A DNA stretch of 64,000 bases from Cercospora beticola. Lineage: Eukaryota; Ascomycota; Dothideomycetes; Mycosphaerellales; Mycosphaerellaceae. Each line of letters begins with the position of its first letter. The first letter of the stretch is position 1. The stretch lies in contig NC_088939.1 of the NCBI RefSeq assembly GCF_033473495.1, forward strand, positions 1,674,001 to 1,738,000, given 5' to 3'. The position numbers were made by a program, and so were the translations under genes. Positions 11,917 to 21,483 of this stretch are shown here, one piece after another. Below the pieces are notes generated by a model. The model searched no databases and had not been told where the DNA came from. It was given only the letters and a program-made list of their open reading frames with translations.

Positions 11917-12198
11917 TCACTTCCTCAACGGCTCACGAGTCTGCTGTCCTGCTGCTTTATTGCTCCCACTACTGCCTTCGCCTCCTCCTCCTCCATCTTG
12001 TTTCTTCTCGCCTTCCTTCTCTCCCTCTTTCTTCGTACTTCCTGCCCCATTACACGAGAAGCAACTGGCCAGATTCTCTCGGAAGATTTCGCGAACGCAG
12101 TTCTCGTGATTGACGTACTTCCAGCGACAGGCACGATACTCGCTTGGTTTGAAATGATACTGGCAGTTGGTGCAATACTTCTGACGCCAGATACACAT
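11917..12198 (-). CDS. Small cysteine-rich protein, second of the cluster
   Basis: Single-exon frame of 93 aa with an ATG start. The family is not recognised. The N-terminal half holds seven Cys residues in pairs and near-pairs (MCIW, YCTNCQYH, RACRW, ENCVRE, ASCFSCNG) with several His and aromatic residues, consistent with a compact zinc-binding domain of about 50 residues. The C-terminal half is a Lys/Glu/Gly/Ser low-complexity tail with a run of five Gly and is probably disordered. There is no signal peptide. It resembles the preceding 92-aa protein only in size, an MC start and CxxC pairs, so shared ancestry is a guess. Position and strand fit a local family cluster. Confidence 0.55.
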   Translation of the reverse strand: MCIWRQKYCTNCQYHFKPSEYRACRWKYVNHENCVREIFRENLASCFSCNGAGSTKKEGEKEGEKKQDGGGGGEGSSGSNKAAGQQTREPLRK

Positions 12199-12726
12199 GA
12201 TGGACCAGAGGATCTTGCTTTTGCCTCAGTAGGCGAATTGAGGCTGTTGAACTCGTGAGTTGCAGGTGTCAGTGAGTTACCGCTAAGACCGGGTGTCAGA
12301 TATCAAAAAATGCTGTTCAAGATCGGAGGGAAATGATAGCTGAAAATGGCACGGGACAAATGATATAGAGATCAGCATGTTTGCTGAAAGATACTCTAGA
12401 GGGCTCAACACGAGACTAGTGCCTATGCGCGCTCATTCTCAGCTTGTCCGTTTGCTAGCTATTCGCTGACAATCGATTACATTTTCAAAATCTATGTACC
12501 ATGGTCACAGCGAACAGCAAGATGATGACTCGAATGTGTCCTCGATCTGCTTGATCCCTTGTCCAAAACTCCTTCCCTGCGGAGCAATTCGGTCACGAGA
12601 TTGCAGATGCATCAGACGTCCTCTGCAGAACATGGCCCCTCCACCGCCTCTCTGACCCAAGGCAAGAACGCAATTCGTGCTCTGCGCAAGATACCCTTGA
12701 ACTCGAGCCTCACTTGCATCCCTCAT
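12199..12726. other. Spacer between Cys-rich genes 2 and 3
   Basis: This 528-bp stretch separates two minus-strand genes. A 73-codon frame (12505-12726, minus) starts right after the stop of gene 3 but has no domain and is taken as chance. No other feature is seen. Confidence 0.5.
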
Positions 12727-13271
12727 CTAGGCTGCGGAAAAGTTCTTCTTCTCCTTTCCCTCGCTAAAGGCGTTGTATTGTTCAGAGTTAGCCAGAATTC
12801 TTTTCTGGAAGAAGGCCCAGGTGGCCGCAGCTTTCCCCTTCTTTGCAGCGACCGACTCGGCAGCTCGAGTCGATTCCGACTTCCGCATCGACTGATACCT
12901 AGAGTCACACTGTCAGTATCAATCCATTCAGGTTGGTGGACTGAGTTCAGCTCATCGACGTACATGTCAAAAACGTCCGAGCCTCCCCTCATGAAGATGT
13001 CGATGTTCCGTAAAGGCGCCTGGCATTCCACACATTTGATCTCAGTAGCATTGGTCTTCTGCTGCTTCTGGGACGCAGCGTGGGCTGTTGCGACCTCGAG
13101 CTGGAGGTATTTGAGCCAGCAGCAATTGCAGACGCTGACGTTGTGTTTGCAAGGCGATTCGTTGCCTCGACTATGGGGGTGTTGGGGAAGTAGAAAGTGC
13201 TTTGGTTCTTGGTCACCGCATTGGGTGCAGCTTCCTGCCTTCATTGCAAAGAAGGGCTTTCCAGAAGACAT
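12727..13271 (-). CDS. RING-like zinc protein, third of the cluster
   Basis: Two exons, 12964-13271 and 12727-12898, with a 65-bp intron (GTACGT donor, ATACTGAC branch, CTCTAG acceptor), giving 159 aa. The N-terminal half looks like a single RING1-type zinc site: SCTQCGDQ, then PCKHNVSVCNCCW, then IKCVECQAPL, that is C-x2-C ... C-x-H-x4-C-x2-C-W ... C-x2-C. The middle element has the same spacing and following Trp as the RING1 of the next gene (FTCRHKEFACPKCW), which supports common origin. The splice joins VFDM to YQSMRKSEST, leading to a Lys/Ala-rich C-terminal helix (ATWAFFQKRILANSEQY). No IBR or catalytic ring follows. By analogy it could be a truncated ubiquitin-ligase-like protein, but function is unknown. 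Confidence 0.68.
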
Positions 13272-13690
13272 GATCGAGAAGGGGCGGGATGGGTCAGGAC
13301 TGAGTTGTGTGGGTAATGATTTCGGTCGGTGACACAGAATGGAGATATTTGAGGAATGGGATCAGACGGAGCACGTGAGGACGGTGAAGGGCCAAGATAG
13401 TGAAGGACAGGGACAGTCATGGGTGTCTGATCGACTGAGTCCAAGTGAGCAGCTCAGATTGTGAACAACTCATGCTTCGTTCCGTTCATTAGGTCTTGGA
13501 CAATTCTGTCTCGAAGTTCTATGCTCGCCTTCATTCTGCTGGCTTCAAGCCTATGCACCGCATAGTGCAGTGCAGCTCGTATCGTCAAATCAGCGAACCT
13601 GAGAGCCGTCGATGACTCAAATGAGTAGCATCCAGCTCAAGCACTGTATCTCACACCTCGGATATCTCTCCTCGTCACCTCTGAGCAGGG
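13272..13690. other. Spacer between Cys-rich genes 3 and 4
   Basis: This 419-bp stretch holds the 5' side of gene 3 and the 3' side of gene 4. No further feature was recognised. Confidence 0.5.
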
Positions 13691-14421
13691 TCAAACAATC
13701 GCCCATCCCTCAGACATCTCATCGCCAACAACCGCCTCTGCCTCATGCGCAAACAACGTCTCATCACTCTCATCTGCGAGCGAACCTCCCTTCCTCAACG
13801 GACAGAACAGCTTGTGCATGCAAAAACCAGCAATAGCGGAATCGAAGGGCTCAATCGCAGCGAGGCAAAGCCAGCAGAAGTCGTGGCCGCATTCGGGACC
13901 TATGGAAGAGAACCGTCAGTATTTGGCTTTCCATGATTCGGTGACAATCTGGTACGTACAAATGGTGTGTTCTGAGTCGCTATTTGACAGTCAGTTGCTT
14001 GCATAGCAGCAATTGTATTCACAGAACAAAACAAACCTCTCCTTCTTCACAACTTCCGCACACCCAATACTCGGACAAACCTTACTCGGCGCCAAACCAA
14101 GAGTCGCGGTATTCAAGTGATTGACCTTAGTGAGCCTACCTCGAGTCAGCTCCAATATCTCTTCTCTAATCGCACTCGTAACACCAACTTGAAGAATGTC
14201 TCCGGCGACACCCTCTTGGAGATCTCCTGCTCGCTAAGAACATGGCTGCATCCAGGCTGAATGCATTCGATAGGCTTCGAGCTCGTTTTGAGGCATTGTA
14301 GAATGTACGACTCCCAGCACTTTGGGCACGCGAATTCCTTGTGGCGACAGGTGAAGAACGCGGCCTCGTAGGCCGCGCGGTGCGGAGGGTCTGCACTGTA
14401 GCAGACGATGCAGCAACCCAT
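13691..14421 (-). CDS. RING1-IBR protein lacking a catalytic ring (RBR-like), fourth of the cluster
   Basis: Likely three exons: exon 1 from 14421 to about 14188, exon 2 to 14023, exon 3 13899-13691. The second intron is convincing (GTGAAT donor, CTGAC branch, CATAG acceptor; 13900-14022) and joins RFVLF to CPECGHDFCWLC. The first junction is uncertain: the frame of exon 1 stops at a TGA near 14151, and a 52-bp intron with a weak GTTGGT donor and GGTAG acceptor would restore the frame; a frameshift is the alternative. Domains: RING1 (GCCIVC ... CRHKEFACPKCW ... IECIQPGC), then an IBR-type site (KVCPSIGC ... CPECGHDFCWLC ... CMHKLFC), then an acidic tail. RBR ubiquitin ligases need a third ring with the catalytic Cys, and none is seen, so this is either a non-catalytic relative or a decayed copy. 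Confidence 0.65.
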
Positions 14422-14893
14422 CTTGGTAGCCGGTGCAAATCGTGTTGCAAGAATGTCGAAGGGCCGACTGTAGGAGCTCGAGTGCAACTTATAGCGGGCA
14501 CAGACTTTAGTAATAACGTTAGCCGGATTGAGCTTGTGATGGGTGAATAGGACTTGAGTCGGCCGGCTCGAAGCAATCAAGCCCTCGCACCATTCACTAC
14601 TGAGATGCTGTTCGATTAGACGTGTGCTGCGCGCCGATCAGGGCTTAGTTCTACTCCCATGCTGCATTCCCACTTATCTGTCCTACGAAGGGTATCATAG
14701 ATGTTTGCTCTCGTGCTCCCTCTAGCTTTCTCTCTCGCCTCTCTGTCGCCCAATGCCCCGCTCAATCCCAACAATGCAAGGGAATCAATGCCAAATGTAC
14801 AAAAGGGGCGCCACGTTCATTTCCTACTCGTCTCAGCCCTCTCCATCTCTTTCGCCTCATCTTCTCTTTTGCGGGTTTGTTCTTCGCATGCCT
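14422..14893. other. Spacer between the RBR-like gene and the mitochondrial carrier
   Basis: This 472-bp stretch has the upstream side of the RBR-like gene. The frame of that gene is open back to 14580 but contains no earlier ATG. A pyrimidine-rich segment (about 14700-14890) lies just past the carrier stop codon. Nothing else was recognised. Confidence 0.5.
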
Positions 14894-16928
14894 TCACTGC
14901 AAATGCAAAAACTTCTTCGTATTTTCGTAAACCACATACGTGATACTGACCGCCGGCACCACTTTCAACAAGTTCGGCGTCAGTCCTTTGAACAAGCCTC
15001 GCACTCCCTCTCCCTGGATTGTTTGCCTTGTGACATCCATCATACCGGTATATGTCCTAGGGTGGCTGATCGTTCCTTGGGATTGTAGCCTCGTACGGAG
15101 TAAATTCAAGGGATACACGATGCTAGCTCCGAATGCGCCCGAGAATCCGCCCATGAGAGCTAATGTGAAATTGTTGGGCAGAGCATCTTCGTCGTGTTTG
15201 AGATTCGGGTTTTTGGCGCGGTTGCGCGCAATGACGCGCTTTTTGAGGGTTTCGAACACACTAAGGTCGATGGCGGCGTAGGGGAACATCCCGACCAGTC
15301 CCATAGGCAGGCCGCGGTAGAAAGCCACGATGCCGTTGCGCGCCCACATCTTCTTTGCGGTGTGCATGATGAGGCGGGTGCCGTGTTCGCCTCCTGCAAC
15401 GGTTTCGCATTGCATTTGGAACTTGAGCGTGTCGAGTGGGTAGACCGTAGCTTGTGCAATCATGCCGGCAATACCGCCAGCTGCGAACATGGACGAGGAC
15501 TTGATTTGTTTGGGATCGTTGTGCCCTTCAAGTTTGGCAATGGCTCGTTTGGATGCCTGTGAGGATGTTTAGTAAATTCGCCGAAACGGCTCGAAGAATG
15601 CGCAAAAATCATACCTCGTACGCGCCAAACTTGACAGAAGATTCGGGCATGACCTTGATAACATTCAGGCCGTTACCTGCGCTATTAGTGGGGACCCCGC
15701 ATGGTGTAAGATTATTCACTCACCAGCAAACAGACTACGCATGCCGCCTGCAGCCCACAAATGCTGACACGCATTCCAGAGTGTCCTAACACCATGTTGC
15801 GCAGCGCTCAGCGGTTTCGCAGACTTGACAGCATTGATGGTATCCTCCGCATTCCCCGTCTGCGCAATCAGGTATACTTTTAACCGATCGAGCGGCGCGG
15901 TTGCGGTTCGCGAGGTAATACCTGACAGGCCGCCCGCCAGGAAGTAGCCTACATCCGGCACGAAATCCATTAGCTTCGATGGACGTACTGCGCGCTGCAC
16001 AACTTGATCATCCCCCTGCTGCTGCTCTTGATGCAACATTTCTTTCCTCCGCGCTGGCTTGACGGGGATGTGCGGGTCGGTATCTGTCATGTCTTCATCG
16101 TCCAATGAAGGATACTGTAGTTGCGGTCTTGATTCGCTGCCCTCCCACATAGAGATGGGCGAAGTATTGCTGCCGCCGGCATGCGATTGTGCCGGCTTGA
16201 CCAGCTGAAGTATTGCGCCAAAAAGCGAACGCTTGAGAAATGTGAGGGTCGTACCTAGACCTTGTAATGCCTCGTCGCTTAGGTGCACGTCACCCTCGGA
16301 GGTCAATTTGGTGGTGTTTTGGTAATATGATATAACAGCGCCAAGTCCAGGCGAGCTGGCTGGGATAAATAAGAGAAAGTCTGGAGCAGAATGTCAGTTC
16401 ACGGTCCTCGTAGGGGACATAAGTTCTGTGTCTCCTTGTTGCATTATGCCTACCGCGCCATTCGTTGAAATCAATAGTTCCATCGCGATCTTTGTCGATG
16501 TAGCTGAAGAACCTGTCCAGTCGTGCAGAGGAGACTGCCACACCGGCTCTTTCAAAAGCAGATGACAGCTCTCCCTTGTCCAGTTTCCCACTATGGTCTT
16601 TATCGATGGACTGGAAGAGCTGCCAGAGCTCTTTCTCGGTTTCGGTGCAAAAGCGGCAGAACTCATCGTAGCTGATCTTGCCGTCGTGATCGATGTCGCA
16701 CGCGGTCAGCATGTCCTTGATCATGTTGTCTGCATCTTTGAGTGCTATCGCCATGCATGTTAGCATATTATCACGGTCTTTTCTGGATTCCTGTCGCGTA
16801 CGGTGGTTGGCGGCAACCAAGCCTCGTTTGAGTGCTTCGAAGTCGAGGGTGCCTTTCCGCTTCGTATCGAGCTTCAGCCATAGCGAGCGCAGGCGGGCCT
16901 CCCTCTGCGCCTGCGACTCGCCATCCAT
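14894..16928 (-). CDS. SAL1: Calcium-regulated mitochondrial carrier, SCaMC/Sal1 type
   Basis: Five exons (16802-16928, 16454-16744, 15724-16380, 15615-15676, 14894-15556) with introns of 57, 73, 47 and 58 bp give 599 aa in one frame. Members exchange ATP-Mg for phosphate across the mitochondrial inner membrane in response to cytosolic calcium. EF-hand loops: a degenerate first one (DTKRKGTLDFEA) and three canonical ones near residues 59-70 (DIDHDGKISYDE), 90-101 (DKDHSGKLDKGE) and 126-137 (DKDRDGTIDFNE). A linker leads to three carrier repeats with signatures APLDRLK, YPLDTLKFQMQ and YPLNLLRTRLQ. The third has Asn in place of the usual acidic residue. Splicing recovers NHPLKDADNM and EWRDFLLFIP, both expected in fungal homologues. 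Confidence 0.93.
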
Positions 16929-17540
16929 ATCCGTCAGTCCGGGTGTTAGCTGGATCTTGAGCGTGGGAGCATTGCAAGCGCCCGAGGCTGTCCTGTGGTC
17001 CGAGAGGCGCGTATCTCGTTCGCGATCGGAGGGCGGGGAGGTGTCGGTGACCTCGTGCGCGGTCTGTGGAGGGTGCGGTGGGGATGTCGTCGCCTCGGAA
17101 GATGTAGGATGGGCGGGTTCGCGTGATGTGGAAGCTATGTGCTAGGTAGGTCCCATAGCTCGGCTCTGCGCAGAGATATGCTTTGAGCGGGCAGTGCACT
17201 CCGGCGTCGCAGGAGTTGCGCAGGGCAGGGAGGAGGACGTCGAACTTGCTGCGGACGCAGGTACAAGGAATAGGCGCGCGTGGTGTGGTGTCGAAAGGGG
17301 TGGTGTGAGGGTGAGCGCCAGGTTGTGTGCATTTTCTAATGACGTCTCATTGGAGCAGCCGCATTTTGTACCTTTTTGCTTACTCATGCCCATACGGACA
17401 CCTATAACGAACCAACGCTCCTCCCATGGTAATGCTCGCCTTGACTCACACACCACAAATACACACCATGCACAAGAGTCGTAAGAATGGGTGAACATGC
17501 ATCATAAGACATTACTTTTGGCAATAGCTCGCGCTTACTG
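16929..17540. other. Upstream region of the carrier gene
   Basis: This 612-bp stretch separates the carrier start from the 3' end of the secreted-protein gene. Overlapping frames on both strands are compositionally biased (Ser/Arg/Pro) and have no domain. It presumably holds the carrier promoter. Confidence 0.5.
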
Positions 17541-18719
17541 CTACCCCCAGTTGTACTGGTAAGCATACATCGTAAAACTGCTAAAGCCCCCTTCCTCGCC
17601 TCCCAAGTACCACTTTTTACCTTCTCTCTGCGTAGATCGACCCCCTGCAGCTCCAGCATATGTGCATGTCAGCGGACAAGCAGCATGCGGATTCGCTTCG
17701 TCCATGCTACGCTCGAACGTGCAGCTCAGTGGTACGCGGTCGTCCGTCAGCTTTTCGGCCGACGTGAAATGTACCGCATTGGCATTATTTCCAGCCTCGA
17801 CTTTCACATTCCCAACGAGGGAGTAGGGTGGGAAGTCCGCGACGTTGTCAAAGTATTGCGAGACGAGCCTAGTGCCGTTGAGTGCAAAATACGACGAAGA
17901 GCAGTCCGCCTCGCCACCAAATGATGCTTGCACATCATGACTAAGAGCTTCGTAGGACCACGCCCATCCGTTTTCTGGGTTCAATCGATAATCTGGCCCA
18001 GAGGCAATCTTGAAAGGTCCGTGGATGACTTCAGTTTCCACAGCAGAAATTGATTTGGTCACCGTAGCCCCATGTGTTGGAGTGATCGTAACTGTGGCCG
18101 TTGTCATGGTTCTGGTAAGCCGACGAGTCTGCTTTCCAGCCGCAGTGATAGTGATTGTCGATGTTGGAGCACCAGATTTCGTTATGGTCTTCGTGATAGT
18201 CCCCGCAGGCACGCTCAAGCATTTACAGGCTGCACTCAGATTCGCAAGAGCGCTATAGGCCGTGAAGCATGCTGGCCTAGATTCGAGAGGTGGGGCGGTA
18301 TTGATGCTCCTCCCCTTATCACACGTGGCGGGCGCTATAGGGCAGGATGTAAGTGGCTGTAGAGTGGTGGTTGTTGATATGCTTGTTGTAACCGTGATCG
18401 TGCTAGTTTTGGTGACACCTTCCAACAGAGTAATTGTTTGTGCGACCCTCGTGGTTACCGGATATGCCAAGTAGGTCCTTGTCGAAGTCGTCTTGGTCGC
18501 TGTCTTGATGACGCGATCTATTGTCTTGCTGACTGTAATTGTGGGAATATTCAAGAATGCTGAACAGTAGGCCGACGCAGCTCGCGGTTCCTTGGCCGCA
18601 CGGAAAAGTGCATTATCGCAGAATAATCCAGACTCCTGCAAGACCTTCTGCTCGCCCTGACCAAATAAAGGAGAGGCAAAAACGCTAACAAATAAAGTGC
18701 TTAGAATGAAAAAGTGCAT
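17541..18719 (-). CDS. Secreted Thr-rich cell-surface-like protein
   Basis: Single exon, 392 aa from the ATG at 18719; the open frame extends upstream only to a TTG. A clear signal peptide opens it (MHFFILSTLFVSVFASP, cleavage likely after Ala15-Ser-Pro). Two similar modules follow: each has a Cys-containing block (FCDNALF...YCSAFLNIP; ACFTAYSAL...CKCLSVPAG) followed by Thr/Ile-rich runs (TITVSKTI, TITKTITK, TITITAAG). Thr-rich stretches of this kind are usually O-mannosylated in fungi. The C-terminal 150 residues, with four further Cys, look like a small folded domain (NGWAWSYEALS ... SCTFERSMDEANPHAACPLTC). No GPI site is evident. Function is not recognised; a secreted wall-associated or host-interface role is a guess. 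Confidence 0.75.
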   Translation of the reverse strand: MHFFILSTLFVSVFASPLFGQGEQKVLQESGLFCDNALFRAAKEPRAASAYCSAFLNIPTITVSKTIDRVIKTATKTTSTRTYLAYPVTTRVAQTITLLEGVTKTSTITVTTSISTTTTLQPLTSCPIAPATCDKGRSINTAPPLESRPACFTAYSALANLSAACKCLSVPAGTITKTITKSGAPTSTITITAAGKQTRRLTRTMTTATVTITPTHGATVTKSISAVETEVIHGPFKIASGPDYRLNPENGWAWSYEALSHDVQASFGGEADCSSSYFALNGTRLVSQYFDNVADFPPYSLVGNVKVEAGNNANAVHFTSAEKLTDDRVPLSCTFERSMDEANPHAACPLTCTYAGAAGGRSTQREGKKWYLGGEEGGFSSFTMYAYQYNWG

Positions 18720-19840
18720 GATGAAGGAATGACTGAAGGAAGAAAATGGCGAGGATTGAGAGAGTGAATGGGTCAAGGGCAAGGGAAGATGTCCATGATG
18801 AAGAGACTGGACGGTGAAGTGAGAAAACCTACCACGAACACGAGGTGTCGTGGAGAAGACTGGAGTGTGCAGGCCGTGTTTAGCAGAGGGGATAGTCGTC
18901 GATACCCGATTCGGTCGTGGCGTGACGCCTCCTCATCTTGTTGGCTTCCTTTAGCGCTGTACATTTGGCGTGTCGCGGCAGTCGGCAACGTGTGGGAGAC
19001 GGGCCCAGACCCCGCCAAGTCGTATTTTTGCTGTCCAAGGTCTCGGGTCCTCGCGCTATAAGACAAAGAGGTGAGCGCGTTGTCTCGAGATGGTTCCTGT
19101 TGACCCGTTCCTCTGGCCGCCGATGGCCTGTAAGGCTGGTGTTGACGCGTCGTTGGCGTCTCTACGCGTCGGTGCTGGAGATGGGCCAATGTATGAGGAC
19201 GCCACGACGGCCGCCGCAATATCGCAACGATATTCATCCTCTGGCCACACCGAGACACGATTGATGAGCGCAAAGTGCAGTGGGATGCACCGGTAGATAG
19301 GGGGCCTGGAAACGATCAGAGCAACATCAGAACCAGCAGAACCAGCAATGAAGGCAACGGCCGGAAGAACAGTTCCTCCGTAACACCACAGCGCCTAAGT
19401 TACCGGGACCGAACAGGTTGACAGGGATACCATCGACCTCGCCTATCGTGCTGCCCTCCTCGCCTGTCGTGCTGGCCATCACAAAACGAGTCTTCATCTT
19501 CTCACGTCCCGAGAATGCTCGCCGATATCATTCTTCCCATATTTCAGCTGACTTGTAGCCCGAGCAATTTGCTGTATGCAGATCGTCAGCCGCTGCCGAT
19601 CGCCGGAACAACACGCTTCGTCTCGTCCTCCAGATCCAGATGACGCTGACTACGCAGAAGGCAGGCGACAGAGCGTGCAATCATTGCAAGCATATCCTCG
19701 TGTCGAAGTTGGAGTAAGAAGGCTCGAGAATCCGGCGTTGCCGCCTACCAGCTCCCCTTCATCCCATCACTACTCCGGCAGGCATATAAGCCATCATCAC
19801 TTCCCATTTTGACACCGTACGGCCTTGCAAGACAGGCACT
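18720..19840. other. Divergent spacer between the secreted protein and monooxygenase genes
   Basis: About 1.1 kb between two divergent starts. Several frames exist on both strands but none has a domain or a plausible intron structure. A T/C-rich stretch (about 19740-19810) precedes the monooxygenase start. Regulatory content is presumed. Confidence 0.5.
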
Positions 19841-21187
19841 ATGGCGGGTGAAATGCCATTTCACGTCGCCATTGTGGGCGGCGGTCTCTGCGGCATTACT
19901 CTTGGCATAGCTCTGCAAAGACACAACATCAACTTCACGCTCTACGAATCCCGCAGCTCGTTTACAGAAATCGGTGCTGGAATCAACTTTGGTCCATCAG
20001 CCCTCCGCTGTCTTCGTCTCATCGACTCATCTTTGGGCGAAAAAGTCCTCAAGCTCGCCACCAGGAATCCTCCACCTCACGAGGAGATATGGAGCTTCTT
20101 CCGCTACGGTGCACCATGGGGCGATCATGCCGATGGTGAGATCTTCCACGAGATTCCCAGCCCTCCCACCGGCAACATGACCCTTCATCGTCAAGAACTA
20201 CTTTCCCTCCTCGCTGAAGAAATGGGCCCTGGACATGCCGAATTCAACAAAAAGCTCGCTTCGTTTTCACAGACTTCATCTCACGTCACGGTTAACTTCA
20301 CCGACAACACCTCCGTGACCACCAACCTCCTCATCGCCTGCGATGGCATCCACTCCAAGGTTCGAGCCTGCATGTTCGGCCCTGACAGCCCCCTTAGCAA
20401 GCCCAAGTTCAACGCTAGTGGAGCGTACAGAGCCCTCATTCCAATGGACGCCGCCATCTCCGTCCTGGGCGAATCTGCCCGCCTGAGCTCCATCTCATTC
20501 GGGCCCGGCGGCTATCTGATTACGTATCCAGTATCAAATGGCACAAAACTCAATTGTGGTGCCTGGACGTCCCGTTGCGAAGGAACAGAAGGCGAATGGC
20601 CGCACGACGAGTGGGTAGTCCCTAACCAGGGTGAACAATTCAAACGCGATTTCGGAAATTTCGGTCCCAGAGCGCAGAAGATTTTATCCTTTTTCGACCC
20701 CAATCCCGATTTCTGGGCCACCCATCATCATACTCATCAGCCCGAATCCGGATTCACCGATGGCTTGGTCCTCCTCATTGGGGATGCGGCACATTCTATG
20801 CCCCCTCACCAAGGAGCCGGGGCATCTCAAGCAATCGAAGACGCGTACGTTCTATCTGGAGTCCTGGCACATGTACCATCCGTCTCTTCGAGCGTCTCGT
20901 TGTCAAAGAAATTGAAAGCCGCTCTGCAATCCGTCGACAAAATTCGTGCTCCGAGGGCAAATCGCGTGCATCAACTCTCACATCAGGCAGGAGAAGAGTC
21001 TTTCAACTTTTGGGACCTCAAACTAGAAGGTGAAGAATTGAAAGAGTGGTGTCGGGAGAAAGAACAGAGGTTGAACTGGATCTGGCAGGAGGATATGGAG
21101 AAAGAGGCGGATGAGGGAAAGCAGATTTTGAGAGACAAATTGAAAGAGTTGGAGGGAAATGACGAGCTTAAGGCTGAATCAGGCTGA
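19841..21187 (+). CDS. FAD-dependent aromatic-ring monooxygenase (salicylate hydroxylase-like)
   Basis: Single exon, 448 aa. Group A flavoprotein monooxygenases use NAD(P)H and O2 to hydroxylate aromatic or related substrates. Three signatures are visible: the Rossmann dinucleotide motif at the N terminus (VAIVGGGLCGITLGIAL), the DG motif in mid-protein (LIACDGIHSKVR), and the GD motif binding the FAD ribose (LIGDAAHSMPPHQGAGASQAIEDA). The segment between them, and length, match salicylate 1-monooxygenase-like fungal proteins rather than squalene epoxidases. There is no signal or membrane anchor. A highly charged Glu/Lys helix ends the protein. The substrate cannot be read from sequence. Neighbours show no biosynthetic cluster. 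Confidence 0.85.
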   Translation: MAGEMPFHVAIVGGGLCGITLGIALQRHNINFTLYESRSSFTEIGAGINFGPSALRCLRLIDSSLGEKVLKLATRNPPPHEEIWSFFRYGAPWGDHADGEIFHEIPSPPTGNMTLHRQELLSLLAEEMGPGHAEFNKKLASFSQTSSHVTVNFTDNTSVTTNLLIACDGIHSKVRACMFGPDSPLSKPKFNASGAYRALIPMDAAISVLGESARLSSISFGPGGYLITYPVSNGTKLNCGAWTSRCEGTEGEWPHDEWVVPNQGEQFKRDFGNFGPRAQKILSFFDPNPDFWATHHHTHQPESGFTDGLVLLIGDAAHSMPPHQGAGASQAIEDAYVLSGVLAHVPSVSSSVSLSKKLKAALQSVDKIRAPRANRVHQLSHQAGEESFNFWDLKLEGEELKEWCREKEQRLNWIWQEDMEKEADEGKQILRDKLKELEGNDELKAESG

Positions 21188-21483
21188 TTTAAACGATGAG
21201 TGAAGAAAGACATTCATGGGAATTCTGTGATGGATGACGAGATAGATGTTTGATGAAGATTACGCTGTTGATGATGATGCATATAAGGCTATAAAGTGAA
21301 TCAAGAAACCGCTTATTAAACTCAATGCTTCAAGTCGCTAAATTCAATGCCCCAAATCGCAAAATGCCCATTATGCCTGTATTCTCCCACTGCTTTTCTG
21401 CAATTATGCTCGTCGCCGAGTCAAGTTGTTGTAAGGTAGACATGAACAGATGTCGAGGTCCCAGACCAATGCCATAAATGCTC

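Noticed and set aside
12505..12726. 73-codon minus frame next to Cys-rich gene 3
   Set aside because: It begins right after that gene's stop codon, with no motif; probably chance.
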